Origin: Bovifimicola sp050309585
GTDB lineage: Bacteria > Bacillota > Clostridia > Lachnospirales > Lachnospiraceae
Assembly (NCBI GenBank): GCA_050309585.1
Contig: JBNRML010000036.1
Span: forward strand, 33,961 to 97,960
DNA length: 64,000 bases
Direction: 5' to 3'
Below are positions 8,793 through 16,959 of this stretch, piece after piece. Every line of letters starts with the position of its first letter. Positions within the stretch are counted from its first letter, which is position 1. A model generated the notes under the pieces. It did no database searches, had not been told where the DNA came from, and saw only the letters and a program-made list of their open reading frames with translations. Position numbers and translations under genes: made by a program.

Positions 8793-10013
8793 ATGTCGGA
8801 ATTTGTAAAAAGACATAAAATCAAGTTAGTCATAATATGTTTGGCAGTGATTACGGTGACATTGATTTTGTCCATTGTTTTAATAGGTGGGAATAAAAAG
8901 GATGATAAAAAATCAAATGATAAAAAATCAAATGATAAGCAGTCACTGAAGGGTGAAATGCACACAGATAATGACACAGAAAGAGACACAGGTAAGACTA
9001 CTGAAATGGACACAGAAAAAAACAATGATAGAGACATAGAAACAGAAACGGAAAAAGAGACAGAAAATATTCCAAAGAATAATGTTGATGATGAGCCAGG
9101 CCTGGAAAAATTGAAGGTTTCAGGAACCAGTCTTTTAGGGGAGAGCGGAAGAAAAATTCAGCTTAGGGGTCTCAGTACCCATGGATTATCCTGGTTCCCA
9201 GAATATGTAAACAGGGAATGCATCAGCCAGCTTAACAGGGATTTTGGAATAAATGTATTGAGACTTGCAATGTACACAGCGGAATATAACGGATACTGTA
9301 CGGGAGGGGATCAGAATTATTTAAAGGATTTGATTGATAAAGGTGTTACATATGCCACGGAAAATAATATGTATGTCATAATTGACTGGCACATTTTATC
9401 TGATTCAAATCCTAATATTTATATCGCTGAGGCAAAAAACTTTTTTGCGGAAATGTCCCGGAAGTATGCAGGCAATGTAAATGTCATATATGAAATCTGT
9501 AATGAGCCTAATGGAGGAACATCCTGGCGTGATGTGAAAAATTATGCGTTGCAGGTAATTCCTGAAATTAGAAAAAATTCACCTGATGCAGTGATTCTGG
9601 TGGGAACACCTAACTGGTGTCAGTATCTCAATCAGGCAACAGATGACCCAATCACAGAATATGGGAACATTATGTATACAGCGCATTTTTATGCAGCCAC
9701 CCATACAGATGGCCTAAGAAATGAGATAAATACGGCAATGTCAAAGGGGTTGCCTGTATTTGTAAGTGAATTTGGAATATGTGATGCATCCGGGAATGGT
9801 GCAATTGATGAAAAACAGGCATATCAGTGGATAAACTATATGAATGAGAAGGGGATTAGCTATGTCATGTGGAATATTTCCAATAAAAATGAAACATCAG
9901 CCATATTCAACTCGTGGTGCAACAAGGTAAATGGCTTTACTTATGATGATTTAAGTGCTGCGGGAAAATGGTTTTTAGGAGTTAATAAAAATTCTGTAAC
10001 TGTTCAGAGCTAA
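8793..10013 (+). CDS. Membrane-anchored GH5 endoglucanase (cellulase)
   Basis: A glycoside hydrolase family 5 enzyme, most likely a beta-1,4-endoglucanase acting outside the cell. One N-terminal hydrophobic helix (residues 11-32) after a basic start, with no signal-peptidase site evident, suggests an anchor. A very polar linker rich in Asp, Thr, Glu and Lys spans about residues 34-103. The catalytic domain (about 105-400) shows LRGLSTHGLSW, IIDWH, the acid/base Glu in YEICNEPNG (E238) and the nucleophile in VSEFGIC (E326). No carbohydrate-binding module is seen. The last six codons and the stop fall inside the left terminus of repeat T, so the tail SVTVQS is repeat-derived. Confidence 0.92.
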   Translation: MSEFVKRHKIKLVIICLAVITVTLILSIVLIGGNKKDDKKSNDKKSNDKQSLKGEMHTDNDTERDTGKTTEMDTEKNNDRDIETETEKETENIPKNNVDDEPGLEKLKVSGTSLLGESGRKIQLRGLSTHGLSWFPEYVNRECISQLNRDFGINVLRLAMYTAEYNGYCTGGDQNYLKDLIDKGVTYATENNMYVIIDWHILSDSNPNIYIAEAKNFFAEMSRKYAGNVNVIYEICNEPNGGTSWRDVKNYALQVIPEIRKNSPDAVILVGTPNWCQYLNQATDDPITEYGNIMYTAHFYAATHTDGLRNEINTAMSKGLPVFVSEFGICDASGNGAIDEKQAYQWINYMNEKGISYVMWNISNKNETSAIFNSWCNKVNGFTYDDLSAAGKWFLGVNKNSVTVQS

Positions 10014-10137
10014 CCTCCAAAATGCTTTGCATTTCGTCGGTGTGGCGTATCCGCCAAATAAAATTTCAAAAACAGTCTTAAAAATGTAAGCATTTTACAC
10101 CTGTTTTATGAAATTTTGCTTGGCTCTGAACAGTTAC
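9996..10137. repeat. Dispersed element T, full copy (MITE-like palindrome)
   Basis: A 142-base element with perfect 15-base inverted ends, GTAACTGTTCAGAGC at 9996-10010 and its complement at 10123-10137. The symmetry goes deeper: CCAAATAAAATTTCAAAAACAG in the left part pairs imperfectly with CTGTTTTATGAAATTTTGCTTGG in the right part. The left arm carries an extra segment of about 45 bases with its own small ATGCTTTGCAT hairpin. The same left half recurs at 61863 and bare ends occur at 50805 and 62089. It encodes no protein and lies between the GH5 gene, whose stop it contains, and the CooC-type gene. Confidence 0.8.
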
Positions 10138-10180
10138 AAAATTCTTAAGTATTATCTTTATGTGAAAGGCAGGCAAAATA

Positions 10181-10954
10181 ATGGAAAATCAAAAAAAAGA
10201 AGGAACAAAGATAATTGCCCTGACAGGAAAGGGTGGTGTGGGAAAAACATCAATCTCAGCGGTTATTGTAAAATTATTGGTGAAAAAATATCCTGATAAG
10301 AGGATTCTGGCAATCGATGCCGACCCGGCAGTGGGGTTGTCAACTGCGCTTGGAATTGATGTGAAGACGACAATTGATGACATCAGAAAAACAGTTGTTG
10401 CAAATGTGGAGGACGGGGATACAAAAACTGCAATGGAACTTTTAGGAGAGGCAAAATATCATATATTTGACGCAATAGAGGAAAAAAACGGATTTGCTTT
10501 TCTGGCTGTTGGAAGACCAGAGAGTGCAGGCTGCTACTGTAAAATTAATTCGTATCTCAAGGAAGTAATCAAAATCGTTGCAGAAAATTTTGATTATGTG
10601 GTTATTGACGGCGAGGCAGGTATTGAGCAGATTAACAGACGTGTAATGGAGAAGGTTACACATCTTATTCTTGTAACAGATGCCAGCAGAAAGGGAACGG
10701 ATGTAATTCAGACCATTAAGAAGGTCGCCGATGAGCTTGTAATGTATGACAAAACGGGAGTGATTGTGAACAGGCTTCCGGACCAGAGTGTAAAACAGTT
10801 TATTTCTACGGGCGATATAGAAGTACTCTCATACATTGAATCTGATGGAGAGCTGGCAGCCCTGGATGTTAAAGGTGAAGATGTATTCAATATAGACGAA
10901 AATGCTAAAATTGTTATGGGTGCAGATGAGGCACTTAGAAAGTTGGGACTTTAG
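10181..10954 (+). CDS. CooC/MinD-type P-loop ATPase
   Basis: A 257-residue ATPase of the SIMIBI class. The deviant Walker A GKGGVGKTS (residues 16-24), IDADPA and DYVVIDGEAG are all present, and the C-x-C of GCYCKIN sits where CooC-type proteins carry metal-binding cysteines. CooC proteins help insert nickel into CO dehydrogenase and acetyl-CoA synthase. Here the gene is the first of a tight operon with dehydratase-like iron-sulphur proteins and an ACS-like protein, so a role in maturing or driving that metalloenzyme is inferred. The next gene starts three bases after its stop codon. AGGCAGG precedes the start. Confidence 0.85.
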   Translation: MENQKKEGTKIIALTGKGGVGKTSISAVIVKLLVKKYPDKRILAIDADPAVGLSTALGIDVKTTIDDIRKTVVANVEDGDTKTAMELLGEAKYHIFDAIEEKNGFAFLAVGRPESAGCYCKINSYLKEVIKIVAENFDYVVIDGEAGIEQINRRVMEKVTHLILVTDASRKGTDVIQTIKKVADELVMYDKTGVIVNRLPDQSVKQFISTGDIEVLSYIESDGELAALDVKGEDVFNIDENAKIVMGADEALRKLGL

Positions 10955-10957
10955 AAT

Positions 10958-12163
10958 ATGAAGGATTTAAAACATATTTATTATTTGGAAAAACTATTAG
11001 AGGATGCGGGAAATGAGCTTGTCAAGAGGGGGAAGGAGCAGGGAAAGAAAGCGATTGGAAGTGTATGTGCATTGATTCCTGAACCTTTGCTTAATCTTCC
11101 GGGATGTTTTGGGGTGAGGCTTCGGGCACCAAGAACAGGTTCCATTGAAATGGGTACATATTATATGACAAGCATAATGTGTGAATGCTGCAGGGCAATT
11201 CTTGAGCGTGGAATCGAGGGAGGATATGAATTTCTGGATTGCATTATGGCACCGGATGCCTGTGCCCAGATGAACAGATGTGTGGAAAATATTGATAAGC
11301 TAAATCTGTGCAATGGAAAGAAATTTTTTGTCACCTATTCTGATGTTCCAATGAAATGTGATGAAACGGCGTTAGCACATTATGTAAGGCAGATGAGACA
11401 ATATGTGCTTGAACCCCTTCACGAGACTTATGGAATAGATATTTCAGAAGAGGCATTGCGGTTGGCCATTAATGAGCACAATGAAATTAATAAATTGATT
11501 AATGAAATCGGAGAATTCAGGAAAGAGGAGAATCCTAAAATTACGGGGTACGAATTTGCTGTTTTGTGCCTTTCAACTTATTGCATGCCTAAAAGTGAGT
11601 TGATTGATATTCTCAGAGAAACCCTTGAGGAAGTGAAAATGAGGGAGAGGGATGAGAAGTCTCCCTATCGTGCAAGGGTTGTGATGGTGGGCTCTGAAAT
11701 AGATAACCCGGATTTAATACGGCTGACGGAGGAGGCAGGGGCCCTTGTGGTAGCTGACAGATTCTGTTTTGGCTCCCTGCCGGGAAGAATGGAAATAAAA
11801 ATATCTGATGGGGAGGAACCATTGACTGCCATCTGCAGACATTATATGGAAAATGAACAGTGCCCAAGATATATGAATACTGACAAAATAAATGACAGAC
11901 ACAACTATGTGGACAGAATTGCAAAGGAATATAAGGCTGACGGAATAATCTATGAACAGATTAAGTTCTGTGATTACTGGGGATATGAGAGAGCATATGC
12001 AGGTAAGGTTATGAGAGAGAAATTTGGCTACCCTGTTCTCAGTGTGGACAGGCCTTATGTGGTAGGAAATTCCGGACAGCTTAGAACCAGGGTTCAGGCA
12101 TTTGTTGAGAGCATTGAAATAAAGAAAATTTCAAAGGGTGGAAAGGCAGGAAAAAGTGAGTAA
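10958..12163 (+). CDS. 2-hydroxyacyl-CoA dehydratase / double-cubane family protein, first subunit
   Basis: A member of the 2-hydroxyglutaryl-CoA dehydratase/benzoyl-CoA reductase D-subunit family, whose members carry oxygen-sensitive iron-sulphur clusters and are activated by an ATP-driven reductase. Cysteines stand in the family positions: IMCECC near residue 70, APDACAQMNRC near 100, and KFCDYWGYE about 60 residues before the end. At 401 residues it is near HgdB length. It overlaps the next gene by eight bases. No CoA-transferase, acyl-CoA dehydrogenase or Etf gene is nearby, so a fermentative 2-hydroxyacid pathway is not supported; a double-cubane-cluster reductase of unknown substrate is the other reading. 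Confidence 0.85.
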   Translation: MKDLKHIYYLEKLLEDAGNELVKRGKEQGKKAIGSVCALIPEPLLNLPGCFGVRLRAPRTGSIEMGTYYMTSIMCECCRAILERGIEGGYEFLDCIMAPDACAQMNRCVENIDKLNLCNGKKFFVTYSDVPMKCDETALAHYVRQMRQYVLEPLHETYGIDISEEALRLAINEHNEINKLINEIGEFRKEENPKITGYEFAVLCLSTYCMPKSELIDILRETLEEVKMRERDEKSPYRARVVMVGSEIDNPDLIRLTEEAGALVVADRFCFGSLPGRMEIKISDGEEPLTAICRHYMENEQCPRYMNTDKINDRHNYVDRIAKEYKADGIIYEQIKFCDYWGYERAYAGKVMREKFGYPVLSVDRPYVVGNSGQLRTRVQAFVESIEIKKISKGGKAGKSE

Positions 12164-13694
12164 GACGATAGGAAGTGAAAAACTTGGGAATTTTTACACG
12201 GGAAAGCGTGCAAAAAAGAGAAGAGAATGGCGTGGAATAAAGGATACATGGTATGATTATGTGCACTGGCTGGGTATCTGGAAGGTGCTTATAAAATTTA
12301 TGCTTAATATAAATAACGTAAAGGCATTTTTCAGATACAGATGGATGGTTAATTATCTTGCAGTGCCTGAATTTTTTGACAGACATACGGAGGGCATGAG
12401 GGGAACCCAGCTTAGACTTGCAAGAACAGCGTTAGAGCTTGTTGTTACAGATATGTGCAAGAGTATGGGAATTATGTTCAGGGCGGACCCGGAGCTTGGA
12501 AACGACAAAAAACTCAATGAAAAGCTGGTGGTCTTTGATGAAAACATGATGAGCCAGCTTATGAACGGCTTTCCGAATCTTAAGTGGGTTTCTGTTGAGG
12601 TTCCAGCTGTGTATACCTGTGGTATGATGTGTCAGGACTCATTACATTATTATATTGACGTGGCACAGGAATACGGCATACCAAGTGACGTTTGTCCCAT
12701 GCCGGCAGCAGAACTTGGCGTGGCATTAGAGGACGATTATCCTAGAATAGGAAAATGTGCGGTTCAGTGTAATACCACCTGCGACGGAAGTCTTATGGGG
12801 AATGGTATTATGGCGTCAAGACGCGATATTCCAACATTCCAGCTCGCAGTGCCAATCAGGCATGATGAAGACAGTGTACAGCAGTATGCGGCCGAGGAAA
12901 TGTTAAATGCCATTAAATTCATTGAGGATAATACAGGGGAAAAATTTGACTGGCAGGCATTTTTTAAGACAATGGAGCAGTTTAATAAAGAGACAGATCA
13001 CCTGCTTGAGTGGTATGAAATAGCAAGCTCACCATATCCTCAGATGATAGGAAATACTCTTTCGCTGTTCAGATATGCTTCATATATGGCAGCCGGTGGC
13101 CGTGAAAAGGATTTCCTGACAAGACATATTAAGATAACAGAGCTTGCGACCAAGGGCTTTAAAAATAAGGAATTATGTGCCAAGGAGCACAGACACAGAG
13201 CAATTACCTGGGGTGTACAATCTGCATATTATACCGCATTCACAATATGGCTTCAGAATTGCTGGGGAATTGTTTCGCTGGTAGATATGCTGACACTCTG
13301 TACGACAAAAACAATTAACACAACAGATCCGGATGTGGCAATTTATGACCTGGCACATTTATATGAAAAAATGATAATGAGAAGCCGTTCAAATGGTGGA
13401 TATGAAGTTGGTGTGGCGGATTTGTGGAGATTTTGTGAGTCCTTCCACGTGGATATGGTAATTATGTATGCTCATATGGGCTGTAAATCAATGTCGGGAT
13501 ACCACGGAATATTTGAAGAAGAGGCAAGAAAACACGGTATTCACCTTATTTGGGTAACGCATGGCCTTATGGATACACGAGGTGCCTCAAGGAAGGATAT
13601 GAGAACGGAAGTTAACAGATACATGCAGACAGTGTTAAGGGAAGAACCACTAGACCCTAGTCTTTTGGATTTTAATGATGAAAATGCGTGGTAG
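12156..13694 (+). CDS. 2-hydroxyacyl-CoA dehydratase family protein, second subunit
   Basis: A second, longer protein of 512 residues from the same family. Cysteine-bearing segments include YTCGMMCQDS, DVCPMP, KCAVQCNTTCDG and AHMGCKSMSGYHG. It probably pairs with the preceding subunit as HgdA pairs with HgdB. The chosen GTG at 12156 overlaps the previous stop codon region and has AGGCAGG just upstream; an in-frame GTG at 12138 is an alternative. The 60-residue basic N-terminal extension (KRAKKRREW) is not part of the usual domain. Substrate unknown. Confidence 0.83.
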   Translation: MSKTIGSEKLGNFYTGKRAKKRREWRGIKDTWYDYVHWLGIWKVLIKFMLNINNVKAFFRYRWMVNYLAVPEFFDRHTEGMRGTQLRLARTALELVVTDMCKSMGIMFRADPELGNDKKLNEKLVVFDENMMSQLMNGFPNLKWVSVEVPAVYTCGMMCQDSLHYYIDVAQEYGIPSDVCPMPAAELGVALEDDYPRIGKCAVQCNTTCDGSLMGNGIMASRRDIPTFQLAVPIRHDEDSVQQYAAEEMLNAIKFIEDNTGEKFDWQAFFKTMEQFNKETDHLLEWYEIASSPYPQMIGNTLSLFRYASYMAAGGREKDFLTRHIKITELATKGFKNKELCAKEHRHRAITWGVQSAYYTAFTIWLQNCWGIVSLVDMLTLCTTKTINTTDPDVAIYDLAHLYEKMIMRSRSNGGYEVGVADLWRFCESFHVDMVIMYAHMGCKSMSGYHGIFEEEARKHGIHLIWVTHGLMDTRGASRKDMRTEVNRYMQTVLREEPLDPSLLDFNDENAW

Positions 13695-13715
13695 ACGCAT
13701 TGGAATGGAGGCAAA

Positions 13716-14507
13716 ATGAAATATTTTGGTGGATGCGACGCCGGTAGTACATATACAAAGAGCGTTATTATAGATGAAAATGGAAAAATGGTTGCTGGTG
13801 TTACCATAAAAAGCAGAATAAACCCTGTCTTAAGTGCGGAGGCTGCACTTTGTGAGGCTGTAAGCCAGGTGGAAGGGTTAAGTAAAGTGGAGGAGCTTAC
13901 ATATCTGGTGGGAACCGGATATGGCAGAAATAAGGTGCCTTTTGCAGATGAAAACATTTCAGAAATAAGCTGTCATGCCATGGGAGTACATGTTGTTAAT
14001 CCGGAAATAAAGGCGATTATTGACATAGGTGGACAGGATGTAAAGGGCATTGCAATAGATGAAGATGGAACAGTTTTAAATTTTGCAATGAATGACAAGT
14101 GTGCCGCAGGTACGGGAAGATTTTTTGAGGCTATGGCAAATGCCTTTGAAATGTCCCTTGATGATTTTTCAAAGCTTTCACTTAAGGCAAAAAATGTTAT
14201 TCCCATTACGGCCCAGTGTGCTGTTTTTGCAGAAAGTGAAGTTATTTCACTTGTGGGTGAGGGAAAGCCAATGGAGGAAATTGCAGCAGGAATACAGATG
14301 TCAGTGGCAAAGAGATGTTTTGTTATGGCAAAGAAAGCAGGAGCAACGGATAAAATTACCCTTACAGGGGGCTGTGCAAAAAATGTTGGGTTAAAGGCAG
14401 CAATAGAGAAGGTCCTCAAGGTAAAGGTGGTTGATACAGATATTGATCCACAGCTCATGGGTGCCCTGGGTGCTGCGGAGTTTGCCAGAAAGAAAGGACT
14501 TAGGTAA
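13716..14507 (+). CDS. Dehydratase activator, BadF/BadG/HgdC-type ATPase
   Basis: A homodimeric ATPase with one [4Fe-4S] cluster between subunits that pushes low-potential electrons into dehydratase or double-cubane partners. All marks are present in 263 residues: an acetate-kinase fold opening with GGCDAGSTYTK, IDIGGQDVK, the two cluster cysteines in NDKCAAGTGRF and TAQCAVFAESE, and the terminal TGGCAKN. It lies 21 bases after the second dehydratase gene. Its stop codon overlaps the next ATG by one base, which points to translational coupling. Confidence 0.95.
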   Translation: MKYFGGCDAGSTYTKSVIIDENGKMVAGVTIKSRINPVLSAEAALCEAVSQVEGLSKVEELTYLVGTGYGRNKVPFADENISEISCHAMGVHVVNPEIKAIIDIGGQDVKGIAIDEDGTVLNFAMNDKCAAGTGRFFEAMANAFEMSLDDFSKLSLKAKNVIPITAQCAVFAESEVISLVGEGKPMEEIAAGIQMSVAKRCFVMAKKAGATDKITLTGGCAKNVGLKAAIEKVLKVKVVDTDIDPQLMGALGAAEFARKKGLR

Positions 14508-14713
14508 TGTTAGCATTGATAATAAAAATAGCAATAATTCTGATGGCAGTAATATTAGGTTTCTTTTTGCTTACCATGATTATTTACTTTTTTAATCTTG
14601 ACATGAAACTGGCGTCAAAGCTTATTCCGGTAATGAACAAATATTACGATCACTCAAAAAAGAAACGCCTGGAAAAAGAAGCGAAAAGAAATAGTGAAAA
14701 AGGAAAAGAATAA
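14507..14713 (+). CDS. Small single-span membrane protein of the dehydratase operon
   Basis: A 68-residue protein with one hydrophobic helix (about residues 2-30) and a strongly basic tail (SKKKRLEKEAKRNSEKGKE). It is not a family I recognise. Its start overlaps the activator stop codon by one base and the next gene begins two bases after its own stop, so it is clearly part of the operon. It might tether the complex to the membrane, but that is a guess. Confidence 0.75.
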   Translation: MLALIIKIAIILMAVILGFFLLTMIIYFFNLDMKLASKLIPVMNKYYDHSKKKRLEKEAKRNSEKGKE

Positions 14714-14715
14714 TA

Positions 14716-15438
14716 ATGAAGCTTTATCAGAAATCAATAGATAAATGTATGGCGCTCATTAATGATAATGCATGCGGAAATGACAAAAAGGTTTTAAAGA
14801 GAGTGCCAAATTTTTATAAAGGTGGAAATGGGGAGCATCTGATTCTAAAATCAGACATGGCATATGAGCTTGGAGGGAATAACAGCTTTGCCATAGGGGG
14901 AACTGCCTTTTGTGCGGAGAAGGATGGTGGTTTTCAAGATGAAATCCTGCTTTATGGACCTGATTTAGATGAAATCCAGTCAGATATTCCCTATGCCAGA
15001 ATATCGATTTTAAATGTGAATGAAGATGTTTTTAAGGATAAAAACAAGGCATACAGTGTTATGAGACGGATTGATTATACAAGGTATCATATGTTTGCAG
15101 ATGGATATATGATGAGGATTTCCACCACGAATGACCGTGAACCTGTAAGGGTTGGCCGAAAAGAATTAATGCAGGGACTGAATTTCGAAAAAGTTGGAAA
15201 TATTTTTCTTGATGCATATCATAAAAATCCCGAGGTGATTAGTGCAAAGATAATTTTTATTACAGATTCAAATTTTGATTACGCTAGGCTGGCAGAAGAG
15301 GTCAGGCAGATAGAAAAAATAACGGAATCCTTAAATGTGATTTTTAAGGATTTTAAAATGGATTGTGGAACCTGTGGCCTAAAGAGTGTCTGTGATGAGG
15401 TTGAGGGAATGAGAGAATTGCATTTTGGAATGAGTTGA
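14716..15438 (+). CDS. Acetyl-CoA synthase beta-subunit-like protein
   Basis: A 240-residue protein resembling the middle part of the CO dehydrogenase/acetyl-CoA synthase beta subunit (CdhC/AcsB). Supporting features are the opening LGGNNSFAIGG segment, the EILLYGPDLDEI strand, the long RRIDYTRYHMFADGYMMRIS block, and the late DCGTCGLKSVCDEVEGMRELHF with three close cysteines. The catalytic nickel A-cluster region of true ACS is not visible, and the length is about a third of the full subunit, so CO chemistry is not claimed. It is the last gene of the CooC-dehydratase operon, just before a terminator. Confidence 0.68.
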   Translation: MKLYQKSIDKCMALINDNACGNDKKVLKRVPNFYKGGNGEHLILKSDMAYELGGNNSFAIGGTAFCAEKDGGFQDEILLYGPDLDEIQSDIPYARISILNVNEDVFKDKNKAYSVMRRIDYTRYHMFADGYMMRISTTNDREPVRVGRKELMQGLNFEKVGNIFLDAYHKNPEVISAKIIFITDSNFDYARLAEEVRQIEKITESLNVIFKDFKMDCGTCGLKSVCDEVEGMRELHFGMS

Positions 15439-15488
15439 CTAGTGTACTATCTTCTGTGTGAAGGGAGAAAATGTATTTACAAAAAAAT

Positions 15489-15529
15489 AAAAGGCCTAAC
15501 CGGTGATTGATTGCCAGTTAAGCCTTTTT
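15489..15529. terminator. Shared intrinsic terminator between convergent genes
   Basis: AAAAGGC and GCCTTTTT enclose a stem also pairing TAAC with GTTA and GG with CC, followed by T-runs in both directions. It can end the operon on the plus strand and the DUF4317 gene on the minus strand. Confidence 0.8.
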
Positions 15530-15531
15530 AT

Positions 15532-16677
15532 TTATTCTTCCTCAGAAACCGGTCCCATGCTTATGTTAATGCCATTAACTTCAATATGGTCATTAACTTC
15601 TATGACAAGGCAGTGTCTTCCGTTTATTATTTTGCTCTCAACAAGATCTGTGCGGTCCGGATTAACCTTAATAACCACGTCAGGAGTCTGGATGTTGAAT
15701 TTTCTTGTATCAACTACGTTTGAGGCAAGAAATTCAGCGGGCTTTTCTTCTGAAACAGTCATAAGATTTTGTTCAAGAACCTCGAGTTTTTCATTTGATA
15801 CACTGCTGTCGGCAAAAATATGCTTAACATCTTCGGTGCTAAATACCAATGGGTCTGGGGAATCTTTTGTCTCCTCGAGCATTTCAGACATTGTTTCGTG
15901 AATTGCTTTTACAGTCTCAAAGCTACATTCCTCTCCAAGAGTATTTTCGATAAGTGTAGTGAAAGTATCCTTCTGGTCGGCAGCAGTTCTTGGTGTGGTT
16001 GTGCCAAAAAGGTTGTCAATAAATGAAAATTGAAGCTCTTCACAATCCTTTGAATAGTAGAGGAGACTGTGAATATCTGTGTTTCTGTCGTTAAATGCAG
16101 GAAACAGAAATCCATTTGCCGGAGCACCCACAATCCAGGCTCTTGTTCGTTCTCCAATTGAATTTGTGTCGGCGTTATAACTCAGACCGGACTTGTCGAG
16201 ATTGACCGGACATATGCTGCAGAGAATGTAATCATATACATAATCTGAGGCATCATCCATTTCGGAGCCGTCACTGGCTTTTCCGGGGATATCATAAGTT
16301 CCGTGAATTAATATTATGTAATAATTTGATACGTAGATATAGTTTTCTATTACCTTCTTATAAAACTCTTCAAGAAGCTCATCATCCTCAAGTTTGCTGT
16401 CTTTTAAGTTAAGCAGAAATTCCTGTTTTCCGCCCTCCATTTCCTCTTCAAGAGAAAATTCCATGTTTAAAAGATTTTTGCCTACGGTGCCGGACAGAGT
16501 GTGCTTGAAAATATCCAGATACTTAAAGGTTTCTTCCTCTGATAAAGAAAAGAAGGCATCCTTAGACTTGAATTTAATGTCTTTTTCGCCGTCAACATAA
16601 CATCCACAAATACGGTTTATGACAGATTTCTCGGGAGTAAGTGTCTTTTTGATTTCAGATATTTCTTTCTTATTCAT
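15532..16677 (-). CDS. DUF4317 family protein
   Basis: A soluble protein of 381 residues of the DUF4317 type, common in Lachnospiraceae and of unknown function. It starts MNKKEISEIKKTLTPEKS, has the CGCYVDGEKDI segment near residue 25 and a conserved core around SICPVNLDKSGLSYN and RAWIVGAPANGFLFPAFNDR. No membrane helix or catalytic motif is evident. It is transcribed alone. An extended -10 (TGTTAAAAT, about 16732-16740 on the minus strand) lies about 55 bases upstream. Confidence 0.85.
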   Translation of the reverse strand: MNKKEISEIKKTLTPEKSVINRICGCYVDGEKDIKFKSKDAFFSLSEEETFKYLDIFKHTLSGTVGKNLLNMEFSLEEEMEGGKQEFLLNLKDSKLEDDELLEEFYKKVIENYIYVSNYYIILIHGTYDIPGKASDGSEMDDASDYVYDYILCSICPVNLDKSGLSYNADTNSIGERTRAWIVGAPANGFLFPAFNDRNTDIHSLLYYSKDCEELQFSFIDNLFGTTTPRTAADQKDTFTTLIENTLGEECSFETVKAIHETMSEMLEETKDSPDPLVFSTEDVKHIFADSSVSNEKLEVLEQNLMTVSEEKPAEFLASNVVDTRKFNIQTPDVVIKVNPDRTDLVESKIINGRHCLVIEVNDHIEVNGINISMGPVSEEE

Positions 16678-16837
16678 ATATTTATCATAGTCCTTCCAAC
16701 ATATTTTTTCTACAATTAATTTGACTAATGTATTTTAACACAAATGAAATAAATATAAAAGAAAATCTAAATTTATTTCTGTTGCAAATCTGTTGCAAGA
16801 GGGATTTTTTTGGAGTATTATTTGAAGTATTATTTGA

Positions 16838-16959
16838 TTTTTCACACAACGAATTGAGTCGGAGCCTCAATTCGAGCTATCGCAGTCGAGAAACAGGATA
16901 AACCTGATTTCTCGACGCGTGTCTGCGCAAATAAATTTGCTCCGACATGGAGGATTAGT
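16838..16959 (+). repeat. Dispersed structured element R, copy R2
   Basis: The element holds three parts. Hairpin A has CGAATTGAG pairing with CTCAATTCG (16850-16874) and a loop TCGGAGC. Hairpin B is a 12-pair stem with one bulge, TCGAGAAACAGG against CCTGATTTCTCGA (16886-16915). Last is the palindrome GCAAATAAATTTGC (16927-16940). The loop of A is the exact complement of GCTCCGA at 16939-16945, right before the ribosome site, so a pseudoknot or alternative fold reaching the Shine-Dalgarno is possible. It ends in ATGGAGGATTAGT followed at once by the ATG of the EamA gene. The region before it (16740-16837) has short direct repeats (CTGTTGCAA, AGTATTATTTGA) and nothing else. Confidence 0.8.

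Noticed and set aside
10108..10296. 62-residue plus-strand frame before the CooC-type gene
   Set aside because: Starts inside element T and overlaps the P-loop ATPase gene in another frame; no ribosome site.
10958..14507. Classical 2-hydroxyglutarate fermentation operon
   Set aside because: Dehydratase and activator are present, but no CoA transferase, hydroxyglutarate dehydrogenase or decarboxylase is nearby and the CooC and ACS-like partners do not fit.
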